Assembly: GCA_022545875.1 (NCBI GenBank)
Contig: JAKEIF010000174.1
Span: forward strand, 1-5,623
Reading direction: 5' to 3'
DNA length: 5,623 nucleotides
Source of the DNA: Nitrososphaera sp.
GTDB lineage: Archaea > Thermoproteota > Nitrososphaeria > Nitrososphaerales > Nitrososphaeraceae
The notes under the pieces are model-generated. The model was not told the DNA's origin, made no database searches, and saw only the letters and a list, made by a program, of their open reading frames with translations. The translations under genes were made by a program, and so were the position numbers. Shown here piece after piece: positions 1 through 4,986 of the stretch (the stretch's first letter is position 1; each line of letters begins with the position of its first letter).

Positions 1-80
1 TCGCTTCGAAAGTAAAGCTTGACAAAATCACGTCGGCTCCGGTGCAGCAGTCCGCGCCCAGCAGTGCCCCTAATCAATAA
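1..80 (+). CDS. Probable C-terminal end of an upstream gene (partial)
   Basis: An open frame enters from the left edge in the third frame (first full codon at base 3) and stops at TAA 78-80, giving 25 residues. The start begins with lysine-rich residues and ends in a Pro/Ser/Gln/Ala-rich tail (…SAPVQQSAPSSAPNQ), which resembles a flexible protein C-terminus. The other two + frames close within the first 20 bases. No domain can be recognised from so short a piece. The gap to the HIT gene is 37 bases, so the two could be read from one transcript, although a TATA-like stretch lies between them. The call rests only on the open frame and its composition; it could be non-coding. Confidence 0.4.
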   Translation, partial: ASKVKLDKITSAPVQQSAPSSAPNQ

Positions 81-85
81 AAGGC

Positions 86-95
86 ATTAATATCG
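86..95 (+). promoter_or_regulatory. Possible TATA-box for the HIT gene
   Basis: The AT-rich stretch around cattaatatc lies about 24-32 bases before the ATG at 118, which is the right distance for an archaeal TATA box driving a leaderless or near-leaderless message. No Shine-Dalgarno sequence precedes the ATG; the bases just before it are a short CA run. The match to the archaeal consensus (TTTAWA-like) is weak. Confidence 0.3.
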
Positions 96-117
96 AGTAC
101 AGAGCTTAGACACACAC

Positions 118-549
118 ATGCAAGAATGTGTCTTCTGTAGGATATTCGCCGGCGACATACCTGCAAAGGTCATTGCGCGAAACGATGCGGCCCTGGCTGT
201 ACTTGATGCATTCCCTCTTGCTGCAGGTCACACTCTGGTGTTAAGCAAGTCTCACCGCGGCAAGGTTCAGCAGCTGGAAAAAAGTGAAGCGATAGGAATT
301 TTCGAGCTTGTTTGGAAGGTAGTTGCGGCGGTCGAAGAGGCAACGGGCGCCCCCGCCACCACAGTAGCCGTTCACAATGGGAAGGAGGCAGGCCAAGAGA
401 TCGCACACGTTCATGTTCACGTTATCCCTCGCAGAGAAGGAGACGGGGCAGGACCCGTGCACAGCATGTTTCGCCAGCGCCCAGAGTCAGGCAGCCTTGA
501 CATGGATTCTATCTGCAGCAAGATAGCGTCCAACCTTCCTCACAATTAG
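118..549 (+). CDS. HIT-family nucleotide hydrolase/transferase (Hint/HinT-like)
   Basis: This is a 143-residue cytosolic histidine-triad protein, the usual size for single-domain HIT proteins. The family hydrolyses nucleoside phosphoramidates, adenylylated compounds or dinucleoside polyphosphates by attack of the middle triad histidine on the alpha-phosphate. Visible features are an N-terminal CVFC pair (C4, C7), which with H46 in SKSH and the first triad histidine forms the structural zinc site in many Hint proteins. A conserved NG-x2-AGQ stretch follows (N87-Q93), then the triad HVHVHVI with H97, H99 and H101; H99 is the expected nucleophile. The ATG at 118 gives the canonical N-terminus (…CVFCRIFAGDIPA). 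No Shine-Dalgarno is seen, consistent with a leaderless message. The last 63 bases overlap the convergent Mpo1-like gene. The family assignment is secure; the true substrate cannot be read from the sequence. Confidence 0.95.
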   Translation: MQECVFCRIFAGDIPAKVIARNDAALAVLDAFPLAAGHTLVLSKSHRGKVQQLEKSEAIGIFELVWKVVAAVEEATGAPATTVAVHNGKEAGQEIAHVHVHVIPRREGDGAGPVHSMFRQRPESGSLDMDSICSKIASNLPHN

Positions 550-771
550 GCGCCCCGCAAGCACCGGTGTTATCGCCCACAAGTTACCCTCAATCTTGTG
601 GCCAATAGTAAACGCGGTTAATCCCGCGAGCCAGAATAAAGCCCCTTGGACGGGATCGAAATTGTATCCTGCGAGGTGGCCTATTATTGATCCAAAGCCA
701 AAAATATAGAGCGGCATACCGAAAGCGTGAAGTATCCTGTTGGCAGGATGCATATGTGTGTTTTTTAGCAT
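487..771 (-). CDS. Mpo1-like (DUF962) small membrane protein
   Basis: The 94-residue product from the ATG at 769-771 matches the DUF962/Mpo1-like pattern. It has an N-terminal H-P-x-NR-x2-H-x2-G-x-P block (H8, N11, R12, H15, G18, P20), hydrophobic segments around 19-34 and 43-57, then GHKIEGN (57-63, with H58 and E61) and a further apolar stretch at 64-76. Yeast Mpo1 is an ER Fe(II)-dependent dioxygenase that shortens 2-hydroxy fatty acids; the conserved histidines are thought to hold the iron. Archaeal substrates are unknown. The frame is open further upstream to 885, but that would overlap the HAD gene and add 38 residues lacking family features. The ATG at 771 places the conserved block right at the N-terminus, as is usual for the family. 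The gap to the HAD gene is 44 bases, so one transcript is possible. The C-terminus overlaps the HIT gene antisense. Confidence 0.8.
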   Translation of the reverse strand: MLKNTHMHPANRILHAFGMPLYIFGFGSIIGHLAGYNFDPVQGALFWLAGLTAFTIGHKIEGNLWAITPVLAGRLIVRKVGRYLAADRIHVKAA

Positions 772-815
772 TACCGCGAAGGCTTTGATCAAACCAGTCA
801 CAACCAATATGCACC

Positions 816-1523
816 TTATTGAAACATAATCCTTTCGAGTAGCCTTGGAAGTTCTGAGAGCCGTGCAACAGAGTAGTTTGGACATTCACAATCCTGTAGG
901 GGCTCCTGTAGAGAAAAAAGAGAGTTTGTGTATCTAATGGTCGTCATGCCCAAAGTCTTGGCAGGGCAAATATCTGTATCAAGCCTATCGCCTACCATTA
1001 TGCTGTCTGATGCGGTTCGCGCCGCAGTATCAAGTGCGAGCCGGAAGATCCTAGGATCCGGCTTGGCAAGCTGTACCTGAGAGGAAATGATCTTTACTTT
1101 AAAGAATTTTTCCAGGCCGGACTTTGCTAGCACTCCCAGTATATCCTCCGATTGGTTTGCTATTAATCCCATGCCAACATCCATTTCTGCCAGCGACCCG
1201 AGCGTCGCATCGGCATCAGATGCAAATTTGAACGTAGTCGATCGCGCCTCTCTTAGCTCCGGTTCTAATCTGCTCAGGATAGCTCTTTCATATCCGGTCG
1301 GAGAAAGCAACTTGCATACCTCGATGACAAGCTCCGTTGCGCTTCCATGTCCTATCCTTCTGTCGCGTATGACGCTGTCCCTAACTGTGACATAGTTGCG
1401 CCTGTCTATCCTTGCGCCGAATCCGTTCAATACTTCCAGGAACTTGGCGTCAAGAAATTCGATAAACTCCCATTCGTCGATAAGGGTCTGCCCTAGGTCA
1501 AAAAAGACAAATGGCTTAGGCAT
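816..1523 (-). CDS. HAD-superfamily hydrolase with atypical motif I
   Basis: This is a 235-residue soluble protein with the HAD Rossmann core and an alpha-helical type-1 (C1) cap, roughly residues 15-95. Motif I is FFDLGQTL with the nucleophile D9. Motif II is LIANQSE (N123, S125). Motif III is K154 in KPDPRIF, and motif IV is GDRLDTD (D179, D182, D184) for magnesium. Family members are mostly small-molecule phosphatases, such as phosphoglycolate- or nucleotidase-like enzymes. The acid/base Asp two residues after the nucleophile is replaced by Gly (G11), which is unusual for a phosphatase. The ATG at 1521-1523 is preferred; an adjacent GTG at 1526 would add one residue. No Shine-Dalgarno is visible. 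It is divergent from the geranylgeranyl reductase gene and 44 bases upstream of the Mpo1-like gene. Substrate unknown. Confidence 0.88.
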   Translation of the reverse strand: MPKPFVFFDLGQTLIDEWEFIEFLDAKFLEVLNGFGARIDRRNYVTVRDSVIRDRRIGHGSATELVIEVCKLLSPTGYERAILSRLEPELREARSTTFKFASDADATLGSLAEMDVGMGLIANQSEDILGVLAKSGLEKFFKVKIISSQVQLAKPDPRIFRLALDTAARTASDSIMVGDRLDTDICPAKTLGMTTIRYTNSLFSLQEPLQDCECPNYSVARLSELPRLLERIMFQ

Positions 1524-1546
1524 CACTGAAACATTTCACAAGGAGC

Positions 1547-1559
1547 ATTTTGAATTTTT
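1547..1559 (-). promoter_or_regulatory. Possible AT-rich promoter box for the HAD gene
   Basis: On the - strand the run GAAAAATTCAAAA lies about 24-36 bases before the HAD ATG at 1523. That is the spacing expected for a TATA element of a leaderless archaeal transcript. It does not match the consensus well, and the call rests on position and composition. Confidence 0.3.
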
Positions 1560-1581
1560 CTAGAGAAGGCCTAGAGAAGGC
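1560..1581. repeat. Exact 11-bp tandem repeat, operator-like
   Basis: Two perfect head-to-tail copies of CTAGAGAAGGC occupy 1560-1570 and 1571-1581. The 11-bp period is one DNA helical turn, so a protein could bind both copies on the same face. The repeat sits between the divergent HAD and geranylgeranyl reductase promoters: it abuts the AT-rich box of the HAD gene and ends 22 bases before the TATA-like box of the reductase gene. The repetition is seen directly; the operator role is inferred. Confidence 0.55.
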
Positions 1582-1592
1582 GCTCGGAGCGC
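1580..1592. repeat. GC-rich palindrome next to the tandem repeat
   Basis: GCGCTC and GAGCGC form a perfect 6-bp inverted repeat around a single G. The CGCTCG element recurs 11 bases later (1581-1586 and 1592-1597), continuing the 11-base spacing of the neighbouring tandem repeat. No T-run follows, so it is not a typical terminator. A regulator-binding site is the more likely reading. Confidence 0.45.
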
Positions 1593-1603
1593 GCTCGACA
1601 TAC

Positions 1604-1611
1604 TTTAAATA
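1604..1611 (+). promoter_or_regulatory. TATA box for the geranylgeranyl reductase gene
   Basis: TTTAAATA is a good archaeal TATA box. A start site some 25 bases downstream would fall near 1630-1635, leaving a 5' leader of about 10-15 bases before the ATG at 1645. That fits the lack of a Shine-Dalgarno sequence ahead of the ATG. Confidence 0.65.
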
Positions 1612-1644
1612 GCGTTTTTTGTTTTCTCGCGTTGTCGCATAAAG

Positions 1645-3102
1645 ATGTCTTGGAACAAGCGTGATTATGATATCATTGTCGCAGGCGGAGGGCTTGCAGG
1701 GCTGATAGTTGCTTCCTCTGCTGCATATTATTCACGTCAATCTATGAAGATCCTGGTACTAGATCGTAATTCAATATCACAGCTGGGTAAAAAGACAGTC
1801 AACGGATGGGTATGCGGAGACGCGGTGGGCAAGAATACCGTTGACTATATGACCGAACGCATAAAGATCAAGTGGGGACACCCTGAAATCGAGCATCCCG
1901 TAAAAGGAGTGCTTGCCTATTCGCCGGACCACGAGACAGGAATATCATTTGATGGTGAAGGATTTATCCTAAACAGGAGAATGCTGCCACAGAAGCAGTT
2001 CAACGAGGCCACCAAATTGGGGGTTGAAGTAAAGGATCAAGTTGCTCTTCGCTCGCTCATAATTGAAAATAATACCGTGATAGGAGTCGAAGGGGAGGAT
2101 CTCGGAAACAAGACGGTCTTCAAAAAAACTGCCAAACTGGTAATTGACTGCACAGGTGTCACTTCTGTTCTGCGAACAAATCTTCCGATCAAGTCGTTTA
2201 TTCAGAAGCGGATCGACCGCGATGACCTTGAAGCTACTGGCAGGTACATCTACAATTTTGACCTTGCCAAGGACGACAAGACGTACTTTGATCCCGACTA
2301 TTGCATAATCCATCTAGACCAGAACCTTGCGCCAGGCGGCTACGGCTGGGTATTTCCAAAAGGCAAGAGCAAGGTAAACATCGGCCTTGGAGTCCAGCAA
2401 AAGGCCTTTGAAGCGAGAAACAAAAAGATGGGCGTACACCCTGACCTTAAGACCCTGATTGACGAATATGTCGAGTCAAATCCAGTCGTAGAAAACCCGA
2501 CGCTTGCAGACGGGGCAGAAGACGACGGAAACGCATGGGGGACATGGCAGGTTTCGGTGAGGCGACAGAACGACTGTCTTGTTGCAAACGGCTACATGCT
2601 TGTGGGCGATTCCGCATGGATGCCCAAGCCACTGGATGCCGGGGGCATAGGCCCTGCGATTGTCGCCGCTACAATTGCGGGCAAAGATGCGGTCGAGGCA
2701 CTACAGGGTGGCGACTCGTCTGAGAAAAGCCTCTGGCAGTACAACAAGCACTTCATTAACGACTATGGATACAAGACCGCGGGGCTGGAAGTATTCCGGC
2801 GAATGCTGCAGGGACTTACCAATGAGCAGATTAATTTCGGCATGAAGCATTTCCTGTCAAAGATGGACATTGACAAGATTACAAAGGGGGAGCATCCGGA
2901 ATTTAGCACGGTAGACAAGCTTGGCATGATAATTCGCGGAGCCACGAACAAAAAGCTGGCGGACGACTTGCGATACTGTGCAGGAGTGAACAAGGTCTTG
3001 ACTGACCACTACTACTCGTATCCTGATTCCCCCGAGGGCTTCCCGGAGTGGAACAAGAAACTTCAAGGACATCTTGCCGAAGCATTTGCCAGGTATAAAT
3101 GA
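1645..3102 (+). CDS. Geranylgeranyl reductase family FAD-dependent oxidoreductase
   Basis: This is a 485-residue flavoprotein of the archaeal geranylgeranyl reductase family, which saturates the double bonds of geranylgeranyl chains in membrane ether lipids. It is expected to be membrane-associated and use reduced ferredoxin or NAD(P)H. The N-terminal Rossmann dinucleotide site is VAGGGLAG (12-19), followed by LVLDR (37-41) with D40 at the FAD-ribose position. A WVCGDAV block (55-61) contains C57, equivalent to the conserved active-site-region cysteine of the family. Further marks are DCTG (168-171), the diagnostic PGGYGWVFP (230-238) and the second FAD motif VGDSA…DAGGIGPA (320-338). The C-terminal 130 or so residues are helical and charged. 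The length is slightly above the roughly 450 residues of characterised crenarchaeal enzymes. It starts at the ATG just after a good TATA box, and its TGA overlaps the next gene. Paralogues are common, so the exact lipid substrate is uncertain. Confidence 0.9.
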   Translation: MSWNKRDYDIIVAGGGLAGLIVASSAAYYSRQSMKILVLDRNSISQLGKKTVNGWVCGDAVGKNTVDYMTERIKIKWGHPEIEHPVKGVLAYSPDHETGISFDGEGFILNRRMLPQKQFNEATKLGVEVKDQVALRSLIIENNTVIGVEGEDLGNKTVFKKTAKLVIDCTGVTSVLRTNLPIKSFIQKRIDRDDLEATGRYIYNFDLAKDDKTYFDPDYCIIHLDQNLAPGGYGWVFPKGKSKVNIGLGVQQKAFEARNKKMGVHPDLKTLIDEYVESNPVVENPTLADGAEDDGNAWGTWQVSVRRQNDCLVANGYMLVGDSAWMPKPLDAGGIGPAIVAATIAGKDAVEALQGGDSSEKSLWQYNKHFINDYGYKTAGLEVFRRMLQGLTNEQINFGMKHFLSKMDIDKITKGEHPEFSTVDKLGMIIRGATNKKLADDLRYCAGVNKVLTDHYYSYPDSPEGFPEWNKKLQGHLAEAFARYK

Positions 3103-3434
3103 CGTCGCAGTATGCATCCTTTCCCGTCACAGAAACCATAGACATCAGAGAGCTCTCCGACATACGGCGGGCCGTTGACAAGATGATAGAATCGTACGCT
3201 TCGCAAGCAGACGATGCTGTCTTTAGCTATAGGATTTTGCTGCCTCGCGGCGAAAAACTGACAGGGAAGGCAAAAAAACTTGGAGTCGCGTTCCAAGGAG
3301 AGTTTCTGCTCGGGTTGCGCAGAAAAAACCTGGCTCCGAAGGTGCGGGAGCTCCGGTATCTTCACGACGAGGAACACTATGGGTGGCTACTGGCTAGCCC
3401 GCAGGTTTTTGAGCAGTTTGAGAAAAAGTCCTAG
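3099..3434 (+). CDS. Unrecognised 111-residue protein coupled to geranylgeranyl reductase
   Basis: I do not recognise this family. The ATG shares an ATGA overlap with the stop of the reductase gene, and AGGT sits four bases before it, so translation is very probably coupled. The product is soluble and rich in charged residues, with no signal peptide, membrane segment, cysteine pair or known motif. Residues 17-35 look helical (ELSDIRRAVDKMIESYA). A beta-like stretch FSYRILLP (42-49) follows, then a basic segment GEKLTGKAKKLG (51-62), a hydrophobic piece FQGEFLLGLRRK (65-76) and a mixed C-terminus (…HYGWLLASPQVFEQF). It could be a small partner or regulator of the reductase, but only gene order supports this. 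It ends 14 bases before the stop of the convergent PAP2 gene. Confidence 0.7.
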   Translation: MTSQYASFPVTETIDIRELSDIRRAVDKMIESYASQADDAVFSYRILLPRGEKLTGKAKKLGVAFQGEFLLGLRRKNLAPKVRELRYLHDEEHYGWLLASPQVFEQFEKKS

Positions 3435-3448
3435 CCGCGGTCCCAAAG

Positions 3449-4150
3449 TTAGCGCTGCAGGGCGTCGCCGGGAGCCTTGTTGTCCTCGCTTCCTTTAAAG
3501 CGAGACATGAAAAAGGGCTGATCGAGCTTCATCGCGTTTGCCAGAACTATCGATACAATGCTCCCAAAAATAATCCCTCCAATGATGTCGGTCGGATAGT
3601 GCTGCATGACGTAAAGCCGCGTGATCCCGATTATCACAGGGAAGGACCACATAGCATAGCCAGCCACCTTTGATTTGTTGTACACTGCAAAGCCTACGAT
3701 AAACGCAAGCGCCGCGGCCCTCGATGCATGGCCTGAAGGGTAGGAAAGCCCGGCGGCAATAGGCGCAAGGCTGTCTCTTTCAAGAGTAAAGTCTGTAAGG
3801 AATCCCGCTGCAGGTGTAAACCCATAAGATGGAATTTCCCTGCCGATTAGCGGCTTGATGTACATAACAAGCACCACCAGGACAACAAGCGCAATCAGAA
3901 AAACCATGCCTACCTTGCGCGTACGCCTAATGATTGTGATGATGATGCCGAAAATAAAAAGCGTGGTTACATCTCCAAGGCTAGTCAGTATTACCATTGA
4001 GGCATCAATCGAGGCATTTCCATGCAAGGTCGTGAAATACCTGCTAGCAGCATCATCCATCGCAAAAGTAGCGCCCGAAGCAACAAGTGCCGTAAACGCC
4101 ACAAAGGCTCCGACTAGGCCGACAAAGTAGATGGACCGCGTCCTTATCAT
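3449..4150 (-). CDS. PAP2-superfamily membrane phosphatase
   Basis: This is a 233-residue integral membrane protein with about six hydrophobic segments (near 6-26, 62-76, 81-98, 143-157, 167-180 and 188-206). It has the three PAP2 phosphatase blocks: KPLIGREIP (K99-P107), YPSGH (P138-H141) and TRLYVMQHYPTD (R178, H184, D188, i.e. the R-x5-H-x3-D pattern). H184 is the expected phospho-enzyme nucleophile and H141 the acid/base. The family removes phosphate from phosphatidic acid or from polyprenyl phosphates and diphosphates; an isoprenoid lipid is the natural guess in an archaeon. The first block normally reads KX6RP, but the Arg is I106 here. The frame is open upstream to 4288, but that part overlaps the winged-helix gene and is not membrane-like, so the ATG at 4148-4150 just before the first membrane segment is preferred. 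The 65-base gap to the preceding gene suggests partly separate expression. Confidence 0.88.
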   Translation of the reverse strand: MIRTRSIYFVGLVGAFVAFTALVASGATFAMDDAASRYFTTLHGNASIDASMVILTSLGDVTTLFIFGIIITIIRRTRKVGMVFLIALVVLVVLVMYIKPLIGREIPSYGFTPAAGFLTDFTLERDSLAPIAAGLSYPSGHASRAAALAFIVGFAVYNKSKVAGYAMWSFPVIIGITRLYVMQHYPTDIIGGIIFGSIVSIVLANAMKLDQPFFMSRFKGSEDNKAPGDALQR

Positions 4151-4200
4151 CCATGGCGGTCTGCCCAAGGCTGCCAATATCAGAGAGCGCGTCTGATGGC

Positions 4201-4207
4201 GTTTAAC
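4201..4207 (-). promoter_or_regulatory. Weak TATA-like element before the PAP2 gene
   Basis: AGTTAAAC on the - strand lies about 50 bases before the PAP2 ATG, in the 65-base gap after the winged-helix gene. It would give a leader of some 20-25 bases. The consensus match is partial; read-through from the suf operon is equally possible. Confidence 0.25.
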
Positions 4208-4215
4208 TGTTTTGC

Positions 4216-4557
4216 CTATAGCGTTGCATAACAGTGAGGGCAGGTCTTGCCTTCCTCGGAAGGGACAAAATAGGTCGTCTTGCCGCAAGCCTTACAGCTT
4301 GTCTGCTCGACTTGGCCCCATAGCCGGTAATAGCGCGTATTGAAATTCTGGGCAATAGGCCTCAGCATCCCTGAGGCTTCCATCTCCAGAAGGACATCCT
4401 CAAAGTCCAGGACATCGAGCTCCATCGCGCGGTATCTCTCTTCCTCGACGAGGTGCGCCAAAATCTCGTCATTTGAAAATCTGACGTCGGTATCGTTGTA
4501 GTTGTCAAAGATTATCTTTCTGATATCCTGCCTGCTTACCTTGGTTGTAGTTGACAT
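4216..4557 (-). CDS. Winged-helix protein with C-terminal zinc ribbon, third gene of the suf operon
   Basis: The 113-residue product appears to have two parts. Residues about 9-80 look like a winged helix: helices DIRKIIFDNY (11-20), SNDEILAHLVEEE (28-40) and DFEDVLLEMEASG (51-63), then a wing-like strand pair LRPIAQNF and TRYYRLWG (65-81). Residues 86-110 form a ribbon with CKAC (C88, C91) and CPHC (C106, C109), which could hold zinc or possibly iron or an Fe-S cluster. The ATG follows the sufU stop with no gap (TAGATG), so coupled translation is likely; a weak AAGG lies upstream. The natural guess is a DNA-binding regulator linked to Fe-S assembly. The winged helix could instead serve protein contacts, as in general transcription factors of the TFE type. 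I do not recognise a named family; the fold is inferred from sequence pattern only. Confidence 0.82.
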   Translation of the reverse strand: MSTTTKVSRQDIRKIIFDNYNDTDVRFSNDEILAHLVEEERYRAMELDVLDFEDVLLEMEASGMLRPIAQNFNTRYYRLWGQVEQTSCKACGKTTYFVPSEEGKTCPHCYATL

Positions 4558-4986
4558 CTAGAGGACCTTAGAGTCGTCTTGCAACTTTTTTGCAGAGTCA
4601 GGATCCCTGTCTACATAATACTTCACCATGCCCAGCTTTAACACCTTGAGTGAAAGGAGTGCACACTTGATTCTTGCAGGACCAAGCGATGTGAGGCCGA
4701 TATTTTCTAGAATATCATTCTTGGAGAGGTCCTTGATCGATGTTAGAGGCTTGCCCATCACCATTTCAGTCAGCATAGAAGCGCTTGCCTGGCTTATGGC
4801 GCAGCCCCTCCCCTCAAACTTGACGTCTCGGATCTTGTCACCATCTACTTTAAGATGCATGTCGATCTCGTCGCCGCACAATGGGTTACTGTCGTGAATG
4901 CTGACGTCAGCGTCAGGTAGCTTGCCTTTGTTACGAGGGTTTCGGTAGTGATCCAAAATGATTTCCCGGTATATGTCATCACTCAA
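4558..4986 (-). CDS. sufU: SufU-type Fe-S cluster assembly protein
   Basis: This is a 142-residue cytosolic protein of the NifU/IscU superfamily, SufU branch. It takes sulfur from SufS and serves as sulfur carrier or cluster scaffold for the SUF system. The three conserved cysteines are present: C37 in NPLCGDE (with D39), C62 in GRGCAISQASASM and C108 in IKCALLSL. The 45-residue spacing between the second and third cysteines reflects the insertion typical of SufU rather than IscU, and the SASM stretch is also SufU-like. In SufU these residues bind zinc. The start is a TTG at 4984-4986 that overlaps the sufS TGA in a TTGA. It is supported by an upstream AAGGAGG, and no in-frame ATG or GTG precedes the conserved N-terminus. 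The gene abuts the winged-helix gene downstream with zero spacing. Confidence 0.95.
   Translation of the reverse strand: MSDDIYREIILDHYRNPRNKGKLPDADVSIHDSNPLCGDEIDMHLKVDGDKIRDVKFEGRGCAISQASASMLTEMVMGKPLTSIKDLSKNDILENIGLTSLGPARIKCALLSLKVLKLGMVKYYVDRDPDSAKKLQDDSKVL

Noticed and set aside
110..118. Short CA dinucleotide run before the HIT start
   Set aside because: Only four units; too short to be meaningful as a repeat or slippage site.
772..885. N-terminal extension of the Mpo1-like protein by 38 residues
   Set aside because: It runs into the HAD coding region and lacks family features; DUF962 proteins normally have the conserved HPxNR block near the N-terminus. In-frame TTG/GTG starts closer to 800 cannot be fully excluded.
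590..889. 99-residue - strand frame overlapping the Mpo1-like gene in another frame
   Set aside because: The product shows no hydrophobic pattern or motif, and the alternative frame matches a known family.
1580..1597. GC-rich hairpin as a transcription terminator
   Set aside because: It lies upstream of both divergent genes and has no T-run directly after it, so a terminator makes no sense there.
1969..2313. 114-residue - strand reading frame inside the geranylgeranyl reductase gene
   Set aside because: It is fully antisense to a gene with clear family motifs, has no recognisable domain or upstream signals, and is expected by chance opposite a long gene.
3855..4130. 91-residue + strand reading frame opposite the PAP2 gene
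   Set aside because: Its Thr/Met/Ile-rich, repetitive composition is what the complement of membrane-segment codons yields; it has no domain or start signals.
4151..4288. N-terminal extension of the PAP2 protein by 46 residues
   Set aside because: It would overlap the winged-helix gene and adds a Cys/Arg-containing, non-membrane stretch with no family counterpart; the ATG at 4150 fits directly before the first membrane segment.
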